A DNA stretch of 64,000 nucleotides from NCBI RefSeq assembly GCF_900090195.1, contig NZ_LT607803.1:2542001-2606000 (forward strand), given 5' to 3'. Origin of the DNA: Variovorax sp. HW608. Lineage in GTDB: Bacteria > Pseudomonadota > Gammaproteobacteria > Burkholderiales > Burkholderiaceae_C. How positions within the stretch are numbered: the first letter of the stretch is position 1; each line of letters opens with the position of its first letter. The position numbers and the translations under genes are program-made. The notes below the pieces were generated by a model. That model had not been told where the DNA came from, searched no databases, and saw only the letters and a list, made by a program, of their open reading frames with translations. Positions 1 through 8,844 of this stretch are shown in pieces.

Positions 1-182
1 CCGTGGTCGTGATCGGCGGCATGGGCTCGATCATGGGCTCGATCGTCACGGGCTTCGCGCTCGGCGCGATCGAGGGCCTGACCAAGCTGCTCTACCCCGA
101 TGCGGCCGGCGTGGTCGTCTTCATCGTGATGATCCTGGTGCTCGCGGTGCGGCCGAACGGCCTCTTCGGCCGCGCCCACTGA
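1..182 (+). CDS. Branched-chain amino acid-type ABC transporter permease, C-terminal part (LivH-like)
   Basis: Only the last 59 codons are in the window, reading from base 3. The peptide ends in a hydrophobic segment followed by a short basic tail (RPNGLFGRAH). The RPxGLFG ending is typical of LivH/LivM inner-membrane permeases of the hydrophobic amino-acid ABC family. The next gene, 35 bases downstream, is the LivM partner, so the two would form the transmembrane heterodimer of a solute importer. The substrate cannot be read from the sequence. Given the acyl-CoA and monooxygenase genes downstream, an aromatic or alicyclic acid is as plausible as an amino acid, which is inference. Confidence 0.85.
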   Translation, partial: VVVIGGMGSIMGSIVTGFALGAIEGLTKLLYPDAAGVVVFIVMILVLAVRPNGLFGRAH

Positions 183-217
183 GTCCTCTTTTCCGTTCGC
201 TTTCCGGGCCGTTCATC

Positions 218-1186
218 ATGTCCTTCCTCTCCCCCCGCGCCAACCTGGCCCTGCTCGCGGCCGCGATCCTGTGCGTCGCGCTGGCGCCGCTGTTCGTCTA
301 TCCGATGTTCCTCATGAAGCTGATGTGCTTCGCGCTGCTCGCGGCCTCGGTCAACCTGCTGGTCGGCTATGCCGGCCTGCTGTCGTTCGGCCACGCGATG
401 TTCTACGGCGCGGCCGGCTACGTCGCGGCCCATGCGATCAAGGCCTGGGGCTGGGACGGCGCGGCGGGCATCCTCGCCGGCGTCGCGACCGCCGCGCTGC
501 TCGGGCTCGTCACGGGCCTGCTGGCGATCCGCCGCCAGGGCATCTATTTCTCGATGATCACGCTGGCCTTCGCCCAGCTCGTGTACTTCGTCGCGCTGCG
601 CATGCCCTTCACGGGCGGCGAGGACGGCATCCAGGACGTGCCGCGCCCGATGGTCCTGGGCCTGTTCTCGCTCGCCGACACCCGGGTGCTCTACGTCTTC
701 GTCGCCGCCGTGGTCGGCGCGGCCTTCTGGCTCATCCACCGCACGGTCCATTCGCCCTTCGGTCAGGTGCTGCGCGCGATCCGCGACAGCGAGCCACGCG
801 CGCAGTCGCTCGGCTACCGGGTGCTGCGCTACAAGCTGCTGGCCTTCGTGCTCTCGGCCGCGCTCGCGGGGCTGGCCGGTGCGCTCAAGGTGCTGGTGTT
901 CCAGATCGCCACCTTGACCGACGTGCATTGGGTCACCTCGGGCGAGGCGCTCTTGATCTGCATCGTCGGCGGCATGCAGACGCTGCTCGGCCCGGTGCTC
1001 GGCGCGATGGTCATCGTGACGATGGAGAACTACCTCGCCTCCTTCGCCGAGTGGGTGCTGATCATCCAGGGCTTCGTCTTCGTGCTGGTCGTGATGCTGT
1101 TCCGCAAGGGCATCGCGGGACAGTTCTACGCTTGGGTCGAAACGCGCCGCGAGCGTCAGGCGCAAGCCCGCGTCAAGGCCGCCTGA
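218..1186 (+). CDS. Branched-chain amino acid-type ABC transporter permease (LivM-like)
   Basis: A 322-residue polytopic membrane protein with about eight to nine hydrophobic segments. It carries LivM-family hallmarks: NLLVGYAGLLSFGHAMFYG near residue 46 and RRQGIYFSMITLAFAQLVY near residue 108. It would pair with the LivH-type permease ending at 182. No ATPase or periplasmic binding protein gene is in view, so those parts probably lie upstream of the window. An SDR gene follows 20 bases after the stop in the same direction, which suggests that transport and oxidation of one substrate are co-expressed. Confidence 0.9.
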   Translation: MSFLSPRANLALLAAAILCVALAPLFVYPMFLMKLMCFALLAASVNLLVGYAGLLSFGHAMFYGAAGYVAAHAIKAWGWDGAAGILAGVATAALLGLVTGLLAIRRQGIYFSMITLAFAQLVYFVALRMPFTGGEDGIQDVPRPMVLGLFSLADTRVLYVFVAAVVGAAFWLIHRTVHSPFGQVLRAIRDSEPRAQSLGYRVLRYKLLAFVLSAALAGLAGALKVLVFQIATLTDVHWVTSGEALLICIVGGMQTLLGPVLGAMVIVTMENYLASFAEWVLIIQGFVFVLVVMLFRKGIAGQFYAWVETRRERQAQARVKAA

Positions 1187-1206
1187 GGCCCCCGGACCGA
1201 TCGATC

Positions 1207-2007
1207 ATGACGGCTCCCGCTCCCCTCTTCCTGCCCGAACGGCTGCCCGAGACGCCCGGCCTGCTGGCCGGCCGCCTGGCCCTGGTGACAGGCGCCGCCA
1301 GCGGCATCGGCCGCGCGATCGCCGTGGCCTTCGCGCGCGCCGGTGCGCGCGTGGTCGTGACCGACCTCGACGCCGGGGACTGCGCGGCGACGCTGGCCGA
1401 GGTGCGCGCCGCCGGCGTCGCGGGCTGGGCCCATGCGCTCGACGTCAGCGATGCTGAGGCTTGCTCGGCGCTCGCGGCCACGGTCGCCGAGCAGGCCGGC
1501 GCGGTCGACACGCTGGTGAACAACGCCGGGGTGCTGATCCGCGAGGGCATCGACAGCCCGCGCGCCGCCGCCAACCTGCGGCGCACCTTCGACGTCAACC
1601 TGTTCGGCCTCTACAACACGGTCGAGGCCTGGCTGCCCGCGCTGCGCGCCACCCGCGGCTCGATCATCAACATCGCCTCGGGCGCGGCCTTCATCGCGCA
1701 GGGCGGCTGCCATGGCTACTCGGCCTCGAAGGGCGCGGTCAAGATGGCCACCCAGACGCTGGCGCTGGACCTCGCGCCCGACGGCATCCGCGTCAACGCG
1801 CTCGCGCCCGGCGTGATCCACACGCCGATGACCGAGGCCACGCGCGGCGACCCGGCGCGCCTGCAGCGTTTCATGCAGCGCATTCCCGCGGGCCGGCTGG
1901 GCCAGCCGCACGAACTCGCCGGCCCGGCCGTCTTTCTCGCGTCCGGCCTCGCCTCCTTCGTCACCGGCGTCACCTTGCCGGTCGACGGCGGAACGCTGGC
2001 GGTCTGA
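1207..2007 (+). CDS. Short-chain dehydrogenase/reductase (SDR)
   Basis: A 266-residue classical SDR, NAD(P)-dependent alcohol/ketone oxidoreductase. It shows the cofactor motif TGAASGIG near residue 29, NNAG near residue 103, and the catalytic Tyr-Lys in YSASKGAVKM near residue 172 with an upstream Ser in NIASGAAF. The ATG at 1207 is chosen because it gives normal family length; the same frame is open far upstream, but that part overlies livM. It follows the permease gene closely and ends 12 bases before the convergent SnoaL-like gene. The substrate is unknown. Oxidation of a secondary alcohol to a ketone for the nearby Baeyer-Villiger monooxygenase is one possibility. Confidence 0.9.
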   Translation: MTAPAPLFLPERLPETPGLLAGRLALVTGAASGIGRAIAVAFARAGARVVVTDLDAGDCAATLAEVRAAGVAGWAHALDVSDAEACSALAATVAEQAGAVDTLVNNAGVLIREGIDSPRAAANLRRTFDVNLFGLYNTVEAWLPALRATRGSIINIASGAAFIAQGGCHGYSASKGAVKMATQTLALDLAPDGIRVNALAPGVIHTPMTEATRGDPARLQRFMQRIPAGRLGQPHELAGPAVFLASGLASFVTGVTLPVDGGTLAV

Positions 2008-2019
2008 ACGGCGCCGGCC

Positions 2020-2562
2020 TCAGGCCGCCGGCAGGCTCGCGAGCAAGGCGTACCAGGGGTCGTCCGGCTTGCGGGCGCCGATCGGCTGGCGCACGCCGAA
2101 GCGCTCGGCCTCGCTGCCGGGCTCGGCGGCCAGCGGCTGCATCCAGTCGTAGACCACGACGCGCGCCGCGACGCGCCATTCGCCGCCGCGCCGCTCGAAG
2201 CGGTCGACGTAGCGGCCGCACAGCAGGACAGCGGCCGTGCGGTCGGCCTGCAGCGCATGGAAATAGCTCTCGACCGCGGCCACCTCGCCGCGCAGCTCGA
2301 TCGCGATGTTGCCCACCATGTGCACGTTGCGCCCGCCCTCCGCGAGCTTCGCCACGGCCCAGTCGATGAAGCCGGTGGCCGTGCCCTGGAACGGGCCGTG
2401 CCGGTCGGTCGCGTCGGGCCAGTAGGCCGAGCGCAATGCCGCCTCGTCGCTGCGGTCGATGCCGCGGCAGTAGCGATAGAGGCCCTCGCGGATCGCCTCG
2501 CGATCGGCGAGCTCGGCCAGCCGGCGCTCGAGCGCCGCGATGCGATCGGTGTCAGTGGCCAT
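2020..2562 (-). CDS. SnoaL/NTF2-like polyketide-cyclase-fold protein
   Basis: A 180-residue protein of the SnoaL-like/NTF2 alpha+beta barrel superfamily. It opens with a helix (DRIAALERRLAELADREAIR), then YRYCRGIDRSDEAALRSAYW, the usual entry to a SnoaL_4 domain. Family members act as small hydratases, isomerases or dehydrases, or as non-enzymatic binding domains; the reaction here is unknown. The ATG at 2562 is preferred over one 27 bases upstream because a GGAG stands five bases before it. The start overlaps the end of the acyl-CoA synthetase gene by 11 bases, so it is the last gene of that leftward operon. Confidence 0.8.
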   Translation of the reverse strand: MATDTDRIAALERRLAELADREAIREGLYRYCRGIDRSDEAALRSAYWPDATDRHGPFQGTATGFIDWAVAKLAEGGRNVHMVGNIAIELRGEVAAVESYFHALQADRTAAVLLCGRYVDRFERRGGEWRVAARVVVYDWMQPLAAEPGSEAERFGVRQPIGARKPDDPWYALLASLPAA

Positions 2563-4681
2563 GGCTGCTCCGCCCGGTTTCGGCTTCATCCGCCGCGCGC
2601 AGCGTGATCACCGCGTCGAGGCAGGCGGCGCCCTCCTGCCGCACCACGAAGGGGTTGATCTCCACGCTCTCGATCAGCTCGGCATGCGCGGCGGCGAATT
2701 CCGACAGGCGGCACAGCGCCGCGACGAGTGCGGCTTCGTCGCAGGGAGGCGCGCCGCGCCAGCCGCGCAGCAGCTGCGTCGAGCGCACGTGGTCCAGCAG
2801 ACCGCGCGCGCGCTCGGTCGACAGGGGCGCCGATGCGAAAGCCACGTCCTTGAACAGCTCGACCGCGGTGCCGCCGCTGCCGTACATCACCATCGGCCCG
2901 AAGGTCGGATCGCGGTGCACGCCGAGGATCACCTCGACGCCGCCGCGCAGCATCGGCGCGATCAGCACGCCTTCGAGCCGCGCCAGCGGCCGCGCCCGGC
3001 GCGCGCGCGCGATCAGTTCCTCGTGCGCGGCGCGCACGGCCTCGGCGTCCTGCAGGTCCAGGATGACGCCGCCGACCTCGGTCTTGTGCGTGATGTCGGG
3101 CGAGACGATCTTGGCCACCACCGGGAAACCCATGCGCTGCGCGGCCTCGGCCGATTCTGCGGCCCACGTGCAGAGCTGCTCGGGCAGCACCGGCAGCCCG
3201 GCCGCGGCGAGCACGCGCTTGGCGCCGTCCTCGGTGTCGATGCCCGCCAGATCGAGCGTGGCACCCGCCGCGGCCGGCGCTTGCGGCGGCAGTGCCAGCA
3301 TCTCGCGCCGCTGCGCCAGCGCAGCCAGCGCCGCGACCGCGCGCACCGCGCGGCTCGGGTCCTCGAACACCACGATGCCTTCGGCTTCGAGCGCCCGGTT
3401 GACCTCGGGCGTGGAGAGCATCACGAGCACCAGCGTGCGGCCCGGATGCTTCTGCGCCACCGCGACCAGCTCGGCCTGCGTCGCAGCGAAGCGCGCCGGC
3501 GAGAGGCCGACGTGCGCGAGGTACGCGAAGACCGTGCCCCACGACGTATGGTCGAGCATCGTGGCCACCGAGCGCGAGACGCCCTGCGGCACCGAGGTGA
3601 CCTGCGCCGTCATGTCGAGCGGGTTGCTCGCGACCGCGAACGGCAGCAGCGCGAGCGCCGCCTCGCGGCCGGGGCCCGGCAGTGCCGGCAGCGCGAGGCC
3701 GCGATCCCCGGCCTCGTCGGCCATCAGGACGCCGATGCCGCCGGAGCCGGTGACGATGCCGATGTCGGCATTGACCGGCAGCGCCGGGCGCACCGAGAAC
3801 GCGTAGGCGATGTCGAGCATCTCCTCGATCGATTGCGGCCGCCAGGCGCCGCACTCGGCGAACACCGTGTCGTAGACCACGTCGTTGCCGGCCAGCGAGC
3901 CGGTGTGGGTCGAAGCCGCGGCGGCGCCGGCCTCGGTGCGGCCGACCTTCATGATCAGCACGGGCTTGCCGGCCCGGGCCGCCTTGCGAAGCGCGCGGCG
4001 CAGGCGCTCGCCGTCCTGGCAGGACTCCAGCGCGGCACAGATGATCCGCGTGTCGGGGTCGTCCGCGAGGTAGTCGATGCACTCGGCGACGTCGACGTCG
4101 GCCTCGTTGCCGGTGGCGACGATCTTGCTGAAGCCGAGGCCGCGCAGCGAGGCCATGCCGTAGGTCGCCGAGCCGAAGGCGCCGCTCTGGGTCGCGAGCG
4201 CGATCGGGCCGGGCTGCGGCTTCAGGCCATTGAGCGCGGTCGAGAAGGTCGAGAAGAAGCGCGTCGGCACATTCAGCAGGCCGAGCGAATTGGGCCCGAG
4301 CAGGCGCACGCCGGCCTCGCGGCACATCGCGGCGATGCGCGCCTGCAGCGCCCGCCCCTTGGCATCGATCTCGGCGAAGCCCGCGGTCATGATCTGGATC
4401 GCGCGCACGCCCTTGGCGATGCTGTCCTGCACCGCCGCTTCGACGCCTTGCACCGGCACGCAGATCACGGCCTGGTCCACCGGGTGCGGGATCTCGCTCA
4501 CGCTCCTGAACGACGGCAGGCCCTGGATGGCGTCGCCGCTCTTGTTGACCGGATAGATCGGCGCTTCGAAGCCGCCTTCCCGCATGAAGCGCAGCGGCCT
4601 GCCGCCGATGCGCTCGGGGTCGGACGAGGCGCCCACCAGGGCGACCGAGGCCGGATGGAACAGCGGATGCAGGGAATGCAT
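2552..4681 (-). CDS. Acyl-CoA synthetase, NDP-forming type (CoA-binding plus ATP-grasp domains)
   Basis: A 709-residue protein with the layout of NDP-forming acetyl/acyl-CoA synthetases. The N-terminal CoA-binding Rossmann domain starts FHPASVALVGASSDPERIG, succinyl-CoA-ligase-like domains fill the middle, and a C-terminal ATP-grasp domain (from about residue 480) holds GFPVVAKIVSPDITHKTEVG. It would activate a carboxylic acid to its CoA thioester as the entry step for the two acyl-CoA dehydrogenases upstream. A phosphohistidine loop is expected in this family but I did not verify it. It is fourth of five genes in a leftward operon (12-base gap upstream, 11-base overlap downstream). Substrate unknown. 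Confidence 0.88.
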   Translation of the reverse strand: MHSLHPLFHPASVALVGASSDPERIGGRPLRFMREGGFEAPIYPVNKSGDAIQGLPSFRSVSEIPHPVDQAVICVPVQGVEAAVQDSIAKGVRAIQIMTAGFAEIDAKGRALQARIAAMCREAGVRLLGPNSLGLLNVPTRFFSTFSTALNGLKPQPGPIALATQSGAFGSATYGMASLRGLGFSKIVATGNEADVDVAECIDYLADDPDTRIICAALESCQDGERLRRALRKAARAGKPVLIMKVGRTEAGAAAASTHTGSLAGNDVVYDTVFAECGAWRPQSIEEMLDIAYAFSVRPALPVNADIGIVTGSGGIGVLMADEAGDRGLALPALPGPGREAALALLPFAVASNPLDMTAQVTSVPQGVSRSVATMLDHTSWGTVFAYLAHVGLSPARFAATQAELVAVAQKHPGRTLVLVMLSTPEVNRALEAEGIVVFEDPSRAVRAVAALAALAQRREMLALPPQAPAAAGATLDLAGIDTEDGAKRVLAAAGLPVLPEQLCTWAAESAEAAQRMGFPVVAKIVSPDITHKTEVGGVILDLQDAEAVRAAHEELIARARRARPLARLEGVLIAPMLRGGVEVILGVHRDPTFGPMVMYGSGGTAVELFKDVAFASAPLSTERARGLLDHVRSTQLLRGWRGAPPCDEAALVAALCRLSEFAAAHAELIESVEINPFVVRQEGAACLDAVITLRAADEAETGRSSHGH

Positions 4682-4693
4682 GGTGCGTCGCCC

Positions 4694-5767
4694 TCAGTGC
4701 AGGTCGGTGGACACGAGGCGGTCCAGTTGCGCGAAGCGGTCGCCCCATTGCAGGCTGCACGACAGCGCATGCATCGCCAGCCGCGCCGCCGGCAGCTCGC
4801 GCGACATGCCGATTCCGCCATGCAGCTGGATGCACGCTTCGGCGGCCTGGCGCGCCGTGACCGACAGGTAGAGCTTGACCAGCGCGATCTCGCGCGCGCC
4901 GTCGTCGCCCTGGGCCAGCACGCGCTGGCGCACCATGCCGCGAACATTCTCGTAGGCCACGTACATGTCGACGGTGCGATGCCGCAGGGCCTGGAAGGTG
5001 GCGAGCGCGACGCCGAACTGCTGGCGTGTGTTGAGGTACTCGATGGTCTGCTCGATCATCGCGCCCATCGCGCCGACCACCTGGGCGCAACTCATGAGCG
5101 CGCCCACGTCGAGCGCCCGGGCCGCGGCGGCGCGGGCGCGCTCGCCGCGCGCCAGCACCGCGCCCGCGGGAAGCCGCACCCCTTCGATCTCGAGGTCCGC
5201 GGTCTGCCGCGCATCGATGCCGAGCCAGGTGGACGCGAGGCCCGGCAGCGCGTCGCGCGCGGCCAGCAGCAGCAGGTCTTCGCCCTCGGCCGTGCGCGCC
5301 AGGAACACCAGGTGCGAAGCCGGCTCGGTCAGATCGGCGCCGCGCACGGTGCCGGTGAGCACGGGCTCGTCGCCCCGGAAGCTGCAACGCAAGGCGGCCG
5401 CGGCATCGAGCGCCGGGCAGACCGAGGCCTCGCCGGCGACCATCTGGCTCAGCAGTTCGGCCACGGCCGGCTGGGCCGCGAAGCCGGACAGCAGCGCCGG
5501 CAGCACCGCACAGCGCGCGACCAGCGGCGCCGCGAGCGCATGGCGGCCCGCGGCCTCCGCAACCGCCGCCATGTCGGCGAGCGGGTATCCGGCGCCGCCG
5601 TGCTCCTCGCTCACGAGCACGCCCTGCCAGCCGAGCGCCAGGAACTGGTTCCAGGTCTCGCTGGGCTGCTGCGATTCGAAGGTCTCGACCACGGGCGCCG
5701 TGGCCGCGACGCGCAGCGTGGTGTCATAGAGGTCGCCCGGGAACATGGGCGTGGCTTGAAAGGGCAT
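4694..5767 (-). CDS. Acyl-CoA dehydrogenase, short subunit
   Basis: A 357-residue flavoprotein of the acyl-CoA dehydrogenase superfamily. The C-terminal helical domain is recognisable from QLHGGIGMSRELPAARL near residue 315 and from YLNTRQQFGVALATFQALRH near residue 245. It lies three bases from the 399-residue acyl-CoA dehydrogenase gene upstream. Adjacent unequal acyl-CoA dehydrogenase genes in actinobacterial and proteobacterial steroid or terpenoid clusters often encode alpha2beta2 heterotetramers, so a heteromeric enzyme is a reasonable inference. The N-terminal part is more divergent than in the partner. It would introduce the alpha-beta double bond into the CoA thioester made by the neighbouring synthetase. 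Confidence 0.9.
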   Translation of the reverse strand: MPFQATPMFPGDLYDTTLRVAATAPVVETFESQQPSETWNQFLALGWQGVLVSEEHGGAGYPLADMAAVAEAAGRHALAAPLVARCAVLPALLSGFAAQPAVAELLSQMVAGEASVCPALDAAAALRCSFRGDEPVLTGTVRGADLTEPASHLVFLARTAEGEDLLLLAARDALPGLASTWLGIDARQTADLEIEGVRLPAGAVLARGERARAAAARALDVGALMSCAQVVGAMGAMIEQTIEYLNTRQQFGVALATFQALRHRTVDMYVAYENVRGMVRQRVLAQGDDGAREIALVKLYLSVTARQAAEACIQLHGGIGMSRELPAARLAMHALSCSLQWGDRFAQLDRLVSTDLH

Positions 5768-5770
5768 GCT

Positions 5771-6970
5771 TCAGGCTCCAAAGATATCGCGTGCAATCAC
5801 GTTCTTCTGCACTTCGCTCGTGCCGCCGGCGATGCTGCGCGAGCGGTAGAACAGGTAGGTATGGATCAGTTGCCTGAGCGGCGCGGCCTCGGCCTCGTCC
5901 GTGGCCACTGTGTCCACGAGCCGGGCGGCGTAGGTCGGACCGGCGACGTCGAGCGCGATGCCGATGAGCTGCTGGGACAGCTCCGAGCAGTACAGCTTGA
6001 GCGCCGACGACTTGGAGGCCGCGAGCGTGCCCTGCATCTCTTCCTGGATCGCCGAGAGCAGCATCTCGCGCGCGCCCATCACGCCCGCCTGCGCGAGGTA
6101 GAGGTGCTCGAGCAGCACGTGCTGGCTCGCGCGTGCCGCGTCGGACTCGCGGCCGCGCGCGCGCAGCAGCTCGGCCATCTGGTCGGCCAGGCGCGCCAGA
6201 CGCGGTACCGTGGCGGGCGACAGGCGTTCGCGATCGAGCAGGAACTTGGCGCATTGCCAGCCGCCGCCCTCCTCGCCCAGCAGGTTCGCAACCGGCACGC
6301 GCACGTCGCGCAGGAACACCTCGTTGACATGGTGCCAGTGGTCGATCGTCGGGATCGGCCGCACCTCGATGCCGGGGCTGTCCATCGGCACCAGCAGCAG
6401 CGAGATGCCGGCCTGCTTGCGTGCCTCGGCCGAGGTGCGCACGAGCGTATACATCATGTCGGCCTCCTGGGCATGGGAGGTCCAGATCTTCTGGCCGTTG
6501 ATCAGGTAGCAGTCGCCGTCGCGCACGGCCGAGGTGCGCAGCGATGCGAGGTCCGAGCCCGAGCCCGGCTCGGAATAGCCCTGGCACCACCACTCGCTGC
6601 CCTCGACGATGCGCGGCAGGAAGCGCGCCTTCTGCGCCTCGGTGCCGAAGTGCATGATCACCGGCCCGATGTGGCCGAGGCCATGGTGGTACAGCGGCGG
6701 GCAGTCGGCCTCGGCCATGACCTCCTCGAACAGGTAGCGCTGCTGCAGGTCCCAGCCGGTGCCGCCGTGTTCGACCGGCCAGTTGGGTGCGCCCCAACCG
6801 TGCGCGTGCAGCTTCTTCTGCCAGGCGCTGTATTCGGCGCGCGTGACCTTCTGGTTGCTGCGCACCACCGCCTTGAGGGCTTCGGGGCATTCGCGTTGCG
6901 CGAACTCGCGCAGCTCGGCGCGGAACGCGGCATAGGCGTCGGTGATGTCGTCGGTGTGTTGTTGCGTCAT
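5771..6970 (-). CDS. Acyl-CoA dehydrogenase, long subunit
   Basis: A 399-residue acyl-CoA dehydrogenase. It has the signature CQGYSEPGSGSDLASLRTSA near residue 130, a flavin/substrate-binding segment (GQKIWTSHAQEADMMYTLVR) and a C-terminal SRSIAGGTSEVQKNVIARDI motif where flavin and acyl-CoA meet. Length is standard. It is the second gene of the leftward operon: the Bug-protein gene ends 15 bases upstream and the shorter partner begins three bases downstream. In the inferred pathway it oxidises an acyl-CoA, probably bulky or branched, passing electrons to electron-transfer flavoprotein. No etf genes are in the window. Confidence 0.93.
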   Translation of the reverse strand: MTQQHTDDITDAYAAFRAELREFAQRECPEALKAVVRSNQKVTRAEYSAWQKKLHAHGWGAPNWPVEHGGTGWDLQQRYLFEEVMAEADCPPLYHHGLGHIGPVIMHFGTEAQKARFLPRIVEGSEWWCQGYSEPGSGSDLASLRTSAVRDGDCYLINGQKIWTSHAQEADMMYTLVRTSAEARKQAGISLLLVPMDSPGIEVRPIPTIDHWHHVNEVFLRDVRVPVANLLGEEGGGWQCAKFLLDRERLSPATVPRLARLADQMAELLRARGRESDAARASQHVLLEHLYLAQAGVMGAREMLLSAIQEEMQGTLAASKSSALKLYCSELSQQLIGIALDVAGPTYAARLVDTVATDEAEAAPLRQLIHTYLFYRSRSIAGGTSEVQKNVIARDIFGA

Positions 6971-6985
6971 GGCTGCGGGCCGGGG

Positions 6986-7966
6986 TCAGTCGAGGTGGAT
7001 GTTGCGCTCGCGGATCACCGGCGCCCAGCGCTGCGTCTCCGCGTCGAGGTAGGCGGCGAATTCGGCCGGGGTCGTCTGCCGCGGCTCGCCGCCGACGTTC
7101 TGGATGCCCTCGCGCAGCTCCGGCTGGGCCAGCACGGCGCGCAGGTCCTCGTAGATGCGCTGCTGCAAGTCGGACGGCGTCTTCGCCGGCAGGAAGAAGC
7201 CGAACCATCCGCCGCAGACGAAGCCGGCGAGCTCGGGCACGCCGGCCTGGGCCAACGGGACCAGTTGGGGGTTGCGCGCGATCGGCTGCTCGCTCGCGAC
7301 GCCGATCACCTTCATGCGGCCGGCCTGCACGAAGCTCATCGAGCTCGGCGAGTCGAACATCGCATCGACCTGGCCGCCCATCAGGTCGTTCAGGGCCGGC
7401 GCATTGCCCCGGTAGGCCGCATGAACGATCGGCACGCCGACCATCGAGGCCAGCATTTCGGCGCCGATGTGCGGGCTCGAGCCATTGCCCGACGACGCGA
7501 AAACGACCTTGCCCGGGTTGCGGCGCATGTAGGCCACGAATTCCTTGAGGTTGCCGGCCGGCACCTTGTTGGCGACGAAGAGCACGCTCGGCGCATCGGC
7601 GACCAGCGTGACCGGCGCCAGCGCCTTCGGGTCGTAGGGCAGGTTCTTCATCAGCAAAGGATTCGCGGTGAAGCCGAAGCCGGTCAGCAAGAGCGTGTGG
7701 CCGTCGCCCGGCGCGCGTGCCACCAGCGCGGTGCCGATCGTGGTGCCGCCGCCGTTGCGGTTGTCCACCACGACCGGCTGGCCCCAGCGCGCCGACAAGG
7801 CCGGCGCGATCACGCGCGCGAGCTGGTCGGTGAAGCCGCCGGCCGCGTAGGGCACCACGATGGTCACCGGCCTGGCCGGAAAAGTCTCGGCGTGCGCGCC
7901 TGCCAGCAGCGCGGCGCCCCATGCCATCCAGACCAGCAGGGCTCTCAGGCAGCGAACAAGGCTCAT
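6986..7966 (-). CDS. Bug-family (TTT) periplasmic substrate-binding protein
   Basis: A 326-residue exported solute-binding protein of the Bug/TctC family. A signal peptide (about residues 1-25, hydrophobic core then AGAHA) is followed by FPARPVTIVVPYAAGGFTDQ, the family's first strand and ligand loop. Later FASSGNGSSPHIGAEM and VHAAYRGNAPALNDLMGGQ are typical. The start at 7966 is preferred over 7984 because a GGAG lies nine bases before it. No TctA/TctB membrane genes are present, a common situation for the many orphan Bug proteins in Burkholderiales. It heads the operon behind an operator-like palindrome, so it probably captures or senses the acid degraded by these enzymes. Confidence 0.92.
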   Translation of the reverse strand: MSLVRCLRALLVWMAWGAALLAGAHAETFPARPVTIVVPYAAGGFTDQLARVIAPALSARWGQPVVVDNRNGGGTTIGTALVARAPGDGHTLLLTGFGFTANPLLMKNLPYDPKALAPVTLVADAPSVLFVANKVPAGNLKEFVAYMRRNPGKVVFASSGNGSSPHIGAEMLASMVGVPIVHAAYRGNAPALNDLMGGQVDAMFDSPSSMSFVQAGRMKVIGVASEQPIARNPQLVPLAQAGVPELAGFVCGGWFGFFLPAKTPSDLQQRIYEDLRAVLAQPELREGIQNVGGEPRQTTPAEFAAYLDAETQRWAPVIRERNIHLD

Positions 7967-7993
7967 GGCCGTCGTCTCCATCATCTGAATCAG

Positions 7994-8017
7994 TTTACTT
8001 TACGGCCGGTAAGTAAA
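7994..8017. promoter_or_regulatory. Operator-like palindrome upstream of the Bug/acyl-CoA operon
   Basis: A 24-base imperfect palindrome with arms TTTACTTTACGG and CCGGTAAGTAAA, 10 of 12 positions pairing. It lies between the TetR gene end and the start of the leftward Bug operon. Aligned without gaps, it matches the palindrome in front of the enoyl-CoA hydratase gene at 17 of 23 positions. It is most simply a binding site for the TetR regulator encoded next to it, placed to repress the operon. Confidence 0.6.
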
Positions 8018-8086
8018 TTGCCTGGGGTTTACCCGAGAGCGGCCCGGTGGCCGGGGACGCCTTCGCGTCCGTTTCAGCTCAGGGGA

Positions 8087-8734
8087 TCAGCGCCCGGCGG
8101 GCGCGTTGAGGCCCACGAAGGCCATGTCGAGGTACTGGTCGATCACTTCGCGCGTGGTCAGCCGACCGCCCAGCGAATGCCAGCGGCACAGGTGATTGAG
8201 CATCGACAGCAGCATCCGGCCGGCCATCGAGGGGTCGACCGGTCGGAACTGACCCTGGCTGATCGCGTCGCGGATGCTGTCGCGCAGCAGGCGCTCGTAG
8301 GCGTCGCGCAGATGCACCGTGACGGCACGCGGCCGGGCATCGCTGTTCGACCAGAAGGCGTTGGAACCGGCGATCCACGAATCACGGCTGCGATCCAGGA
8401 AGTCGGCCGAAGCCCGCATGAACAGCCGCACGCGATCGGCGGGTGTGGCGCCCTCGCGCATCGCCGCGCCCACGGTGTCGACCAGGTTCTGCATGGACTC
8501 CAGCACGATGCGCTCGTACAGCTCTTCCTTGTTCGGGAAGTGGTAGTAGAGCGCAGCCTTGGTGATCTTGGCCTCCTCCGCGATGTCGCGCAGCGAGGTG
8601 CCCTCGTACCCTTTGCGCGCGAAGAGCCGGATCGCGATCTCGATCAGCTGCTCCTGCCGCGCATCCGAACGGGTGCGAGTGGAGGATGGGGATTCCGAGG
8701 CGGCTTCCACGGGGTCCGCGGGACCATTGGCCAT
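8087..8734 (-). CDS. TetR/AcrR-family transcriptional regulator
   Basis: A 215-residue TetR-type repressor. The N-terminal helix-turn-helix (about residues 27-75) includes ARKGYEGTSLRDIAEEAKIT followed by KAALYYHFPNKEELYERIV. The C-terminal ligand domain resembles regulators of fatty-acid or acyl-CoA catabolism (TetR_C family). An ATG at 8734 is used; a GTG at 8776 would add 14 residues, and neither has a strong ribosome-binding site. It sits between the acyl-CoA operon and the enoyl-CoA hydratase gene, each with a similar palindrome upstream, so it is the probable local repressor, with an acyl-CoA intermediate as likely inducer. Confidence 0.9.
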   Translation of the reverse strand: MANGPADPVEAASESPSSTRTRSDARQEQLIEIAIRLFARKGYEGTSLRDIAEEAKITKAALYYHFPNKEELYERIVLESMQNLVDTVGAAMREGATPADRVRLFMRASADFLDRSRDSWIAGSNAFWSNSDARPRAVTVHLRDAYERLLRDSIRDAISQGQFRPVDPSMAGRMLLSMLNHLCRWHSLGGRLTTREVIDQYLDMAFVGLNAPAGR

Positions 8735-8844
8735 GGGCGGGGGGTGTCCTACTGGGTCATCGATGGGGCGGCGCACAGCGCCGCCGGAACGCTAGCGATG
8801 GTAGCAGCCGCAATCGGCGCGCCACGCGTGCAAGCGCCGCTGCT